This document shows, piece by piece, positions 45,101-57,500 of a DNA stretch of 64,000 nucleotides (the first letter of the stretch is position 1; every line of letters begins with the position of its first letter). The translations under genes were made by a program, and so were the position numbers. The stretch is taken from assembly GCA_033980235.1 (NCBI GenBank), contig CM067072.1, positions 23,573,192 through 23,637,191 of the forward strand, given 5' to 3'. The notes under the pieces were generated by a model. The model saw only the letters and a list, made by a program, of their open reading frames with translations, made no database searches and was not told the origin of the DNA. The stretch is from Diadema setosum (lineage: Eukaryota > Echinodermata > Echinoidea > Diadematoida > Diadematidae).

Positions 45101-48100
45101 GCTCTTTCGGGGCTCCATGTATAATGAATTACAATTCATTGCAGTTCATTTACTTCGATTCTGGTATTTGTGTAGAATGTCACATGCACCTGTTTGGGCA
45201 AGGAGGTACATTTTAATACTAGGCAAAGCTTCACCTAGTACCTCCTTGGTTTGGGGAATGCTTGCTGTGTGGAGTGTTGCATGTTATTTTTCATGTGGGG
45301 TTACATGTAGTTATTGCAAAACCTGATGACACATACGCATGACGATTAGCCAACTTGCATCTGGTCACCCCTGGATTGGGGCAGTATTGTCTCATCACGA
45401 AATCCAGTGTTACAGTCTGTACACTGCTGCCATGTACATGTATGCAGAATGTGCTGTGTACAATGTTGCATGAATGAACTTGCATCCCCTCCATGAATGC
45501 ACAGTATGGAATGTTAAATGCCGTTTTTCATGTTGTGCATCAGTTTTTTTCAAAAGCTGGTGACACATAGCGTACAGTTGTTGAGTAGCCAACTTGCATC
45601 TGGTCACCCCTGGATCGGGGTAGTGTTGCCTCATGACAAGAAACCCAGGGACACTGTCTGTCTGTACCATGGGTTTTTTTATGGGGCTACAACACAATAC
45701 AATGTACATGTTACTTGTACTCTCTCCATGAGTCCATGGTCTGTACACTGCCACACATACAGAATGCACACTGTTTACAATACCATGGTACACATCTGTC
45801 ATAGGTATCACTGCACCACACAGTGTACAGTGTACATGGCTTGAGAGGCCTTTTTCTTGCCCTCTATAGAACTTGGAATAAAGATGGTGAAGGGATTTAT
45901 ACCTCATTAAGGGGATATTTAGAGTGCTCAAGGAGCGCTCCTGAGTCAAAATTTGTGTATATGGCCTAAAAATGGTGTATCAGAGACTTTTTACTTTCAT
46001 TACAATTTCTGCCTGCTGATATCTATTTTTGGTTGTTATTGTAATCCTAATCTGTTTATGGTCAGACATTTTTTATTGTCTTGATTATGTGGCAGAGATT
46101 TAAAAAGATACAAATCTAACATTTCTTTCATTATCTTACATTGTATAAATTTCATGTTCACATACCCTGCAGAGATGAAAAGTAGCATGGAATAGCATTG
46201 CTACTCCATGACTACCATTGTAATGGTTTATCTTAATTCAGGACAGTAGAAAACCAGAGAAGATTCATACAGGGAAAGAGTTTTGGAGCCCATTAAAGAT
46301 AATCCCGAGAAAAGAGCACAAACATTCTTAAAGGCTTTTTCCCCACCAGATTAGTGTCAAGTGTTAGAAGCTGGTTTGTGGGATGAGACTAATGGTTAAC
46401 AAATCCTTGAGTAATTGGGCAAATAAACTTGCAGGCTGGAAACTAATGCATTAGGGTATTATGATCAGGCAGGGAAGGGCATCCAGTAGCTACTTGGAGT
46501 TGGCTGTTTGTAGTGGTTTCTCTCTTGTGGTTATTTTTATCTGAGTTCTATGTACAGTGTACACCCCACCTGTGTTCTTGTAGATTGAGTAATGGTATTG
46601 TGTGAAAGGCATTATCAACTTGCAAGAAAGATTTACCACCCCAGAAAAACAATGTGGTTATCTCGATGTGTATATAAATGGCAGTGTGATCTAGAGAGAG
46701 CAGTTTTGGAGCTACTGTACTATCAGTGTCACTAAATTTCATCAAAATAAAATTTCAAGTTCAACTCAATAATCTTCATCACCTTTGCAAAAGAGAAAAA
46801 GATAAAGGAAGAGTGATGCCTACAATACAGATTATTTTCATTAAAAAATAGCCAAGTTTGTACAAAAGCTGTGCTGCACACATTGCCCTTTTCAAATTTG
46901 TATCATTTTGTGTTAATATGACTGTTTAGTGCAACATGGGAATCTTGGGAACTTGTCTAAGTGGTAATCAGGAGGGGAGTCTTTCATCAGATACTGTAGT
47001 TTATCTATTGAATTGATCGTGATTGACTGCCCACTGTAGATCTTTCATAAGCAATTTGTTACAAGCCATAACTTGGTGTGTTTACTGAAAGTGAAGTTAG
47101 CTGTCCAAGAATTAGCAAAGGAACTTTTCCTCCCTATATGTTGTAGCAGAATGTGCTTGTAATGCAGAGCCATTAAAGGGACTGTACAGTACTGGTTGAG
47201 GTAGGGATTCATGTTTTGAACATTCCTAAGTGAGATAATGAAAAGCCTTCTATGAAATATGAAAGAGCATGTAATTTTAAGAAGGATTCAACGTTTATTT
47301 GATGAAAATTGGTTTTCAAATGGCTAGGATATCCAAAAAAGTGCTAATAATAAAAGGCGACATGCCCCAACTTTATTAGTATCTCTTTGTTTCACCTTGT
47401 TTTTGGATATCTCAGCCATTTCAAAACCGATTTTCATCGAATAAACTTTTGATACCCCTTAGAACTGCATGCTCTTTGACATCTCATAGAGTGATTTCTG
47501 AATATCTCACAAAATGTTAAAAGCTAAATCTTCACCTCGACCAGAACTGTACACACCCTTTAATGTTTGGTTCGTTTTTGTTGTTGATTATCATTTTCTT
47601 ATATTGTTAATTTGAAGTAAATAGCATTATTTTTGTTATACAAATGAATGAGTCATATCAAGGAAATGTGACTCATAAAGTTGAAGTTATTTTTTTTTTT
47701 CAGATTACTACATCAGTGTATGTTAAGCTGAAGTTCTTGCCTGAAGAAACAAAGAACGGCAGGCTTTACTTGGTTGTTTCATCTGCTCTCCTACCTGTAG
47801 GCATACCATGGTATATTGAGCTGCTCAATATGCTGTCAGTTCCCCTACCTCTCACTGTTAGTAAAACAAAAGCAGAGTTGCATACTGTGCTGTTAACACG
47901 CATTTGGCAATAATGTGCTGTATGATGCAAGGATGAATACTGTATGTAGGCACAGGCTTCATAACTTTATTTTTGCTATGTTGCAGGCATGATCAGAAAG
48001 TGTTATAATCCTTCTCATAGTATGGTTCCATAGTGCTTTCAGTTAGCATTCTATAATTTCAAAGAATCCTAGCAAGTGCCTGCCTTTTTTTTTTCCAGAG

Positions 48101-51100
48101 AAATTACTGTCAAGGATATATCCCAGTAAGGGTCATGAGGTGATTGATGTATTCTGCCACATGACTCTATTGTCCTTCCTCTCTTCCCCCCCCCCCCCCC
48201 CCCCAACAAACAGACTGGAGGCTTTGGATCTGGTAGAAGTGGCTTTGGAGGGTCAAGTGGCTTTGGGGAGTCCAACGGGTTTGGTAAGCACCACCATCTG
48301 CTTTTCAGTCCCATGTCAAAATACTGGTACTGGTAGTCATGACTTTATTCTTGTTACAGTATTCTTTACAGTGGAGGATCCAGGGAGGAGTGCACTGGTA
48401 GTGCACCCCCTTTATTGTTTGTTTAAAAAAAAATGGGGAGGGGTGCATGAGCCCCCCCCCCTTTAATTTTGTAAAGGTACCCCCACTTAATGGAATTCCT
48501 GGATCTGCCCCTGCTTTATATTGTTGTATATCACCTGAATTTTATTGTGAAAAGGATGAAATTTTTACTACACTCAAAATGTAGCTCCTAGGTTCTTTGC
48601 TGTTCTTGCTTAAACAAAAAAACAAAAAAACAAAAAAAAAAACAGACGACAGTTGAGCAAGTCTTCTTGACAAGTAAGGCTGTGTTTAGACTTCCCCTTT
48701 TCGCGTCAAAATCAACGTTTTGATATGTGTTTAGATCAAAACACGTTTGCGTCCTTTCTCACTTTGATGTTTAAACGTTTCAAAGCGTTGTTTCAAAATG
48801 CACAAATATGTGTGTTTACGATTGGCGTTTCTGACTTATCGCGTTCATGGGGAAGCATAAACAACTTAGAGTCACCAAACACTGATCTTGTTTTGGTGGT
48901 CTCTACCTGATCTTCAGTTAATTTACACTGTCTTGTTTATGCCAGAGATCAAGCTGTCCAATATCTGAATGTGGAGGGGATGAAGTTACATGGAAGTAAC
49001 CCTCCCCCTCCCCCCCCCCCAAAAAAAAAGAGAGAGAAAATCCTGTGCTCTATGATTTGTATGCACACTGTAGGCCCTCTGTTTGTTCACACATTCTTTG
49101 TGTTAACCACCATGCTTACAATGTAGACCTATCAGTCACTAAAATGGAAGTACTGAATGGGGAAAGGCCCTTTCCAAGAAGCAAATCTCATACTTTCAAG
49201 AATGACCTGATGACTCATTCTCTATCCAAGTCTTTACTGAAATTCCTTTGTGATGGGTTTGGAAATAAAGCAGGCGCAGAGGTCACTGACCCTAACCGTG
49301 TGTGTCTCATGTCTTTCATAGATGCAGCATGTTCAGGGCTGTAGTTTATGCTCAAGACTATTTGATAACTAATTTATCTCTGTCCTGTCTTGGAGACCAG
49401 TTTCATCAGTAAAACTGTTAGAATTGTATGGTGGTTGTCTTTTTTGCCCAACCGACAGCGCACCAACCTCACTGGACCCAATGGAAGACAAGCTCAGCAT
49501 AGCTGAATATGGGCTATCCAGCCATCTTTCTCAGATGGAAATTGAACAAAACAAAAAACAAAACAATGCAAATTGTCTGAGCACTTCTTGGTGGATATGT
49601 TGGGACACCTACTTTGTTTTCTGATTATGCCAGTGAAGGATTCTCTTGCAATTGTTCATGTCTTTCTTAAAACGTGTTAAAGAACAGTCCATTGTCTTGC
49701 TTGAGCTGTTTGTTTTTATTTTGAATCTGTTGAACTTTGAAGCAAAGAACTGTATGATATATTATGTATTTTTAATCACATGATAATTGAAACTGTAAAT
49801 TAGAATAAGACATACACTGCATACGATATTGAAGTTGTTTGAATTTAAATGAGATATGTGTCCCATTGTGTTTACAGTATACATGCAGTTTATTGTGAGT
49901 TTATTTTATTCTTAAAAAGTTTAATACTTTATCTCTTTTTTCTTTCTCTTAATCCTCCCTTTAGGAGTAAAAAAGGTAAGTGGTTTTGTTGAGTCATTAT
50001 GTAAGTATAAATTATAATTAGGGTGTCAGTGAATGTATTTCAAGTGTTATTTACGTAGATCTGAGACTCAATAGTAAGTACCGGTAATTTTAGTGAGTGC
50101 TTTATTTGGAAGAGAAAAATCACTTTACATTTGTGTACTTGTCTCTTAGTGCAATCCTTGGATGAAACTGAATAGCAAAGATGGGAGAGGGGGGAGTTAA
50201 TGAATTTGTGAAATGCTTTGTAATAAATTTATGTTGCTTCATTTTTTCCCTCTCGCTCTCATAGTGGAACCGGGACATTTTGTCAGTTTTCAGTCGGCGA
50301 AGGCATTGTCAGTGTCTTCAACAATTTGTGTACTTTCAATAATTTTGCACAGCTTTGAGCTGTGACCGCTAAACCCACGCCACATGTACATACTGTAAAA
50401 TGAGGAATTTTCGCATGCATTTTAATTTTGCTAATTTCGCAAGAGCGAAGATTTGCGAAATTAATATGCACATGAAAGTTCTTGTCTACACTACAGTGGT
50501 GTATATGCATTGAATGTTAGAGGCAACTTGCAAGAATTTCATGCCGTGAAAATATCGTGTCTTACAGTATCCTAAAAATACTGTTCAAGTTCAAATATTG
50601 GTCAGTGCAACAAAGTTCAAGGTCAGAAGGTCAATGAAATTACCTCAGCACTGTACTCAAAAGTATTGTGGTGTAGTCACTATAGCTTTCTGCATTTATA
50701 TATCAGCTATGACCACCAAACTCACACCACAGTTACATAATCTAAGGATGCTGGTTAAGTTTGAATATGGGTAAAGTCCGACAAGGTCAGAGGTCAAGAG
50801 ATCAATGAACTTCCATTGAAAAGCATTATAATCACAAATTGCAATCTCATATGCAAGGGAAACATAACTTGGCATTTGCCTTGTTTTTCAGTCTTTCATT
50901 TTTTTTTTTTTTTGACTAGCGTAATCTCTTTCCTTATTAACTGAAGTGTTTTGTATGTGAAGTTGTTTTCACTGGCCATTTTAAGGTGATTGAGCTCAAT
51001 CACCATTGAGAACATAATTTTCTTTCAGGATGGGTTTGGACTTGGAGTAGGTAAAGGCCGAGGAAGGGGGCGTGGCTTCGGAGCCTTTTCCCCAGAGTCA

Positions 51101-51523
51101 AATGGGGATGGAGGTTCCAAGGGAGGCTTTGGGGGCATGACCAACGGGGGAATGTCCAATGGGAATGGAACCAGTGGCTGGGATGAGAAGCCCTCCAGAG
51201 GGGGCTGGGAGGACCGGAAGAAGGGAGGTGGAGGAGGGTTCGGCGGCGGTGGAGGAGGATTCCGAAAAGGAGGAGGCGGCGGTGGATTTGGAGACGACTC
51301 AGGCGGTGGCTCAAGATCAGGATTTGGTGGAGGTGATTTGACATATTTTTTTTGGTGTTTTAGTTTTTATCTCTATACAATCTGCATGTGAAATTTAGAT
51401 TTTAACCTTACATATGATGTGAACTACCCCTGTCATTTCATCCCTTAAAGTATCCCCCCCCCCCAGGAAAAAAAATAAACAAACAAAAGCAAACATCAAA
51501 GCAAAATTATTTTAAGGTATAAG

Positions 51524-51573
<50 letters not shown>

Positions 51574-54500
51574 ACAGTGGACGCGCGAATTTTGTGCTCT
51601 CGTTTTTTGTCAGAAATTTCGAGTGACAGACCAGTTTTTAGTTAACACCTTCTGGAACTAGGACATATCAAACGTTAAGGAAATGTAAGATGAAGGTGGA
51701 AAGGAGTGTTTTACCAAGGAATTTGATATTTTGAGGAATAGTTTTCTGGTCATAACTACCTACTATTTGAACAGCACTGGCTAACACTAGTAACAGCCTG
51801 CCACAGTATCAGAGCAAGAGCACGGAAGTGACGCACATGTTCACCACGGGAATCATGGATGGAATGCGCCTCAGAGCTGTGTTATAAAGAACCTACAGTA
51901 CGGAGTATGAAGCCGAGTAATGTTTTTATGTGGCAGCTGAACTCAAAAGACCGCCAGGATTTTTGAAGATACATTATCTGATCTTTGAATTTGAATGAGA
52001 TTGCTGCAGATATATGACGGATACCTCAAGGTAGGATTGATTCAGCTCTTCTTTTATCATAAGCAGACATGGTATTTTACAAGAAAATGAGCAACAGCAG
52101 ACTGACTTTGTTGCCTGTACTACAGGTTTTGGCCGTGATAGTTGTCATCGTACACAGCCTCAATAGCATTCTACTTGATAAAAACTTGAGTGGAAAGGGC
52201 CATATCAAGCAACCAAAGGCTTGGCTTCTAGACCAAGGCACAGTCACAGATACCAGTACCTATATCGAACGTCTACCAAGCATGGCCATACGCTTAGACG
52301 TAGTAAAACCTGGAGTGAAAAACTTCTACCTATCTACATCGAATGGTAGATATGCAGACGGTAAATGCAAAATGTGTTTGATGGTACTGCTGCTTGTACT
52401 GGGTGGTGATATTGAGGTTAACCCTGGACCAGTGAAGTTCCCCTGTAAGATCTGTAGTAAACCAGTGGCTAAAAACCATCGAGCAGTGATGTGTGATAGC
52501 CCAGAATGTCAACAGTGGGTACATATTAAATGTGGAGGAATAACACCTGAGGAACACGAGGAATTGAAAAACAGCTGTCCAAGCAATAGGACAGTGTGGC
52601 ATTGCAGTGTATGTGAAAACGTCAACCTGATGATGGCATCTTTTAGTAGCATTGATTCAATCCCTACTGATAACTCCTTTTCAGCGCTTTCAGGTTCCGA
52701 AGAAGAAATTGTGGATAACGAAGATGAGAGTGAAAGCCACAGCTCTTTTACGCCATCATACAATACCAAACTGTCGAGAAATAAAAGCCCATCTGAAAAT
52801 AAACCAAAGTTCAGGAAGTTAAAGCTTTTATTAGTGAATTGTCAAAGTATCAAGAGTAAGAGGAAGCAACGAGACCTGCTCGCTCTACTTGAGCAAGAGG
52901 AACCTGACATAGTATGTGGCACTGAATCACACCTGGACAGCGATCACTTCACAAGTGAAATTTTTCCACATACTCATGACATCTTTAGGAAAGATCGGGA
53001 CAAGTACGGAGGTGGGGTCTTCATTGGGGTGAAGAAGGACCTCCTGGCCATGCGGGAAGACAAGATGGATACTGACTGTGAAGCCATTTGGATCAAGATT
53101 GTCTTTGCTGGGAAGCAGCCTATGTACATTGGATCATTTTATCGGCCAACCAATGATGATGCTGTGGCTCTTGTCAAACTAGATGAAGTGCTGAAGAAGC
53201 TAACCGGGAAGTCCTCCCTACCGAACATCATACTAGCTGGTGACTTCAACACGCCTCACATTGACTGGGAAAACAACACCATCATGAGTGGAGGCAACAA
53301 GCCGCAGTATGGAACAAGGGTAAATCAAACACTCCTCAACTTAGCAAATGACAATATGCTGAGCCAGATGCAGCGTACTGCTACTCGTGGTGAAAACATA
53401 CTAGATCTGGTATTTACTACCATACCGGACCAGATCAAGGGAATTGGTACTGTACCAGGAATTGGCAGACCATGATGCAGTCTTGGTACAACTTGATACC
53501 ACTGTTAAATATGCACGTAAAAAACCTCGTAAAGTATATCTTTACAAGAAAGGAGACATGGAAGGTTTTAGGCAGAGCATGGATAAGTTCAAAGACTCTT
53601 TTCTCCAGTCAAATCCAATGGAAAGAGAAGTGGAAGTGAACTGGGAAATGTTTAAGAAAGAACTCTTCAACCAGATGGACAAACATATACCACAGAAACG
53701 ACTGTCATCATGGCAGGATTCTCCATGGATAAACGCAACCATCAAGAGACAGATCAGAAAAAAGAAAAGATTATGGCAGAAGGCAAAACGTCATGGCACT
53801 GAGAGTAATTGGCAGGACTTCAAAGACATGCGGAAGAAGGTCAAGAGCAGCCTTAAGAGAGCATATGAGGGGTATGTTGGAGGAATCTTTGACAGAAACA
53901 CAGAAGAAGCAGGAAAGAAGTTTTGGCATTTCATCAAAAGCCAGAGGAAAGATGTGGGAAGTATCCCGACTCTCCGGACAGATGAGGGACTGGCCACTGA
54001 CAGCACAGCAAAAGCAGAGGCACTGAACAAACAATACCAGTCAGTGTTTACAAAGGAAGATGTAACCACAATACCAGACAAAGGACCTAGCCCCTACCCA
54101 GCAATGCCCAAGATTGAATTCACGACTGACGGCATAGAGAAGTTGCTTAGGTCACTAAATCCACAAAAAGCATGTGGACCGGATCTTATTCCCATTCGGG
54201 CCCTGAAGGAAGCAGCGAAGCAAATTGCACCAGTGCTTCAAATGATTTTCACCCAGTCCTATGAGAGTGGTAGCCTACCATCAGATTGGCTATCAGCCAA
54301 CATTGTTGCCATTTATAAAAAAGGTAACAGAAGTCTTCCATGCAATTACCGTCCTGTTTCCTTAACTTGTGTGACCACCAAACTCATGGAGCATGTAATC
54401 TTCCATGCCATCATGGAGCACATTGATGACCATGACATACTAGCCAAAAACCAGCACGGGTTTCGTAAGAAGCACTCAACAGAGTCTCAACTCATCACCA

Positions 54501-57500
54501 CCTTAGAGGAGATTAGTAGATCCTTTGACAACAAGGATCAGACCGACGTACTAATATTAGACTTCTCGAAAGCATTTGACTCAGTGGCCCACCAACGTCT
54601 TCTGACAAAACTATTATTCTATGGTATAGGTGACCACACCCAAGCATGGATCAAGACATGGCTCACTACTAGGACGCAGAGAGTGGTCGTGGATGGGGAG
54701 GCTTCACCATCTGTCCATGTTGATTCAGGAGTGCTTCAGGGCACGGTCCTTGGACCGCTGATGTTTCTCTTGTTCATCAATGACATCGGGGACAAAATCA
54801 ACTCAACCATCAAACTGTTTGCGGATGATTGTCTAGTATTTCGCACAATCTCATCCACAGATGACACTCTCAAGCTCCAGGACGACTTGAATACCCTCCT
54901 TGAGTGGTCCAATGTCTGGCAGATGAAACTCAATGTGGAGAAATGCTACTCAATGAGAATCCACAGAGGGAAACGGCCCATCACTCACACTTATACCATG
55001 GGGGATGAGGATATTGCCTCTGTTTCAACCCTAACTTATCTTGGGATTGAACTTCATGAAAAGTTAAGTTGGAAACCTCACATTGAAGCTGTAGCATCTA
55101 AAGCTGGGAAAACCCTTGGATTTTTGCGGAGAAACCTTGGAAAATGTTCTAACGACATCAAGAAATTAGCCTACATAACCCTAGTACGATCACAGTTAGA
55201 GTATGCATCAACAGTATGGGACCCCTACAAGCAAAACCAAATAGACCTGCTGGAGAAAATTCAAAGAAGAGCTGTTCGCTTTGTATGTGGGAATTACCAG
55301 AGAGAGGCCAGTGTCACGGCTATGAGGGAAAGTATCTGTCTCCCTACCCTAGAAGACAGAAGAAAGCAAGCTCGACTCACCACCTTCTATAAAGCAATAA
55401 ACAACCAAATTGCAGTACCTATACCACATTACCTCAAACAGAGACAAAGAACAACACGAAGTAGCCAACATCAACGTTTTATGAGAACCGGCTCTACCTT
55501 GGATGCCTACAAATATAGTTTTTTCCCAAGGACAATCAGAGACTGGGATAGGCTTCCTCAACACATCATTGAACTGCCCTCTGTTGAGCAGTTCAAGAGA
55601 GCCATAGAAGCCAATTAAGCATGGCAGAGAATTTTTTACTTGCAAAAGCACAAAGCACAAATAGCATCCACTGTCTGAAGCACCACACCACAAACCCTCA
55701 TCCAGTTGCTGAACAGGCTTTGATGAGAAGCACCATAGAAGTAGAAGTAGAAGTTTGTAACTCACCATATGTGTAGACCTCAAAAAGATATGTTTGGGTA
55801 GACTATGGTTAGAAAGGAATGAGAAAAAGAGGGAGATGATGAAAAGGAGAGAGAAGATGAAAGCAGTTAAAATAAACAGGAGAGAGCAGAAACGGTCACA
55901 ACAGAAAAAAACCAAAAAAAAGTTATAAGGCAGTATTCTTTTCTGGAAGTCTGTACAAGAACTGCTGGTAGGGCTTGTAATGCCTATCAGCACTTCCCTT
56001 CTCATCTCGCCTATCCCCTTGCTTTTCCACTGACTAATACCTCTTACCTGGTCTACCAGCAGATCTTATAAGGACTTCCAAGAAAGAGTATGCCTCTCAT
56101 TTCCTCCACTTATCCATCTTACCAAATTTTCTTCTTTTCGCTTTACCAATTCACAATTCCCTCTTACTATTTCTTTCCTCCTTCACTTACTCCCCCCCCC
56201 CCCCCCCACCTTCTTAATCCATTTTCTCTACTCAAACAGACCTTTTCAGGTCTATTTACGTGATGAACCTTTAAAGCGATGGTATAGTTGTGGTTGAGAG
56301 ATGGGGGATTCAAATTTTCACTTTTTGTTCGATAATTAGAAACCACAAATGAAACATGAAAGAGCGTACAATTCCAAGTGGAATGTAAAGTTTATTTGAT
56401 GAAAATCTGAGATATCAAAAATCAAAGGTAAGACAAAAATTAATCCTCGAAAAGGTGGGTCTCACCTTTTATTAGGATCTCTTTGTTTTTGAATATCTTC
56501 TTCATTTCAAAACAAATTTTTATCAACTAAACTTTGAATTCCTGGTGGAATGGTACTCATTTTCATGTTTGATAAGAGGTTTCTCATTATCTCACAAAAA
56601 AAAGTTGAAAACCTGAAGCCCCATCTCAACCAGAACTATACCATCTCTTAAACCCTATCCCACAATACATACTATGCCTTCAAGGAATTCCTCATGAAAC
56701 AAGTAACAAGTATTTTGTAGATGATTTTAAAATGCTGACTCTATGTAGTTAACACATTTCCTAACTGACTTTCTCACCCCCCCCCCCCCCCCCCGATTTA
56801 AAATCCAGCAAATTTGCTGTTGACAAATGTTGAGCACTGATTGGTAATACACTTCTTCTGCACACATTCCTGCTCTCATGTCTGTGAATATCCCTTGTGT
56901 GTCGCAGGTGGAGGCGGAGGTGGAGGTCGAGGACGGGGAGGCTTCGGTGGTCGAAGTAAGACAATGATTTTGTTGTTGCTCTTGTTGTAAACCCATCTCA
57001 ACTCTGCCTGCCGCATGACAGATTTGGACAAGAGAGGGCGCTATTCTTATTGCATTTTAGTTTTTGTAGATTGTCAACCCTCTCTTTCAGCCCCACAATG
57101 ATGCATGCTTCACTGGCATCATGAACAGTGTACATGCACATCGAAATGGGTAAAAACTTTATAATGGGGACTCGTAGTAGGGGCAAGTGTCAAAGAGTCT
57201 CATTCAGGAAGTTGTGTCAATGTGCCTTCATTTTGCTTGTAGAGAATACTTGCTGCCTTTGGGATCACCAAAACAGACATGAGAAAGATTGCAGTGTTCC
57301 TTTTTTTTTTTAATTTCCTTGCCTAATTCTTTCCTTGTGTGCTGTGTTTAGATTCTCACTCATGATAGACACGAAGGCATTCAGCATAGCACAGAATTAC
57401 CGACTCACTAGCTGCTTCAAGGCAAAATTCAGTCCAAATGTAAGTTAGTCTGATAAGAAAGAGTAAAATCTTACAAATTCAGCAGTAAAAGTTTGATCGA

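Larger units (their letters stand above)
51577..55755 (+). mobile_element. Near full-length CR1-like LINE carrying a 2A peptide
   Basis: A non-LTR retrotransposon in the vasa intron between exons 4 and 5, in the same orientation as the gene. It has a 5' UTR of about 0.5 kb and an ORF with 2A, PHD finger and AP-type endonuclease. The frame then shifts into reverse transcriptase. After the stop is a short 3' UTR ending in three TAGAAG repeats (55736-55753), as CR1-clade elements end in short tandem repeats. The exact 5' boundary is inferred from the end of the TG tract. I found no target duplication. Confidence 0.85.

Noticed and set aside
45192..45243. microRNA precursor
   Set aside because: The hairpin is perfect enough, but termini resemble a MITE and nothing supports expression or conservation.
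45410..45949. Minus-strand 179-codon gene
   Set aside because: It runs across a two-copy direct repeat, shows no domain, signal or codon pattern, and has no splice context.
47644..47913. Extra vasa exon in intron 1
   Set aside because: No Gly/Arg-rich content. Exon 1 joins exon 2 in phase 0 without it, and borders are weak.
51333..51391. Extension of vasa exon 4 to the in-frame stop
   Set aside because: The Gly-rich composition ends exactly at a GT; the following residues are intronic T-rich translation, and phase 1 matches the next exon.
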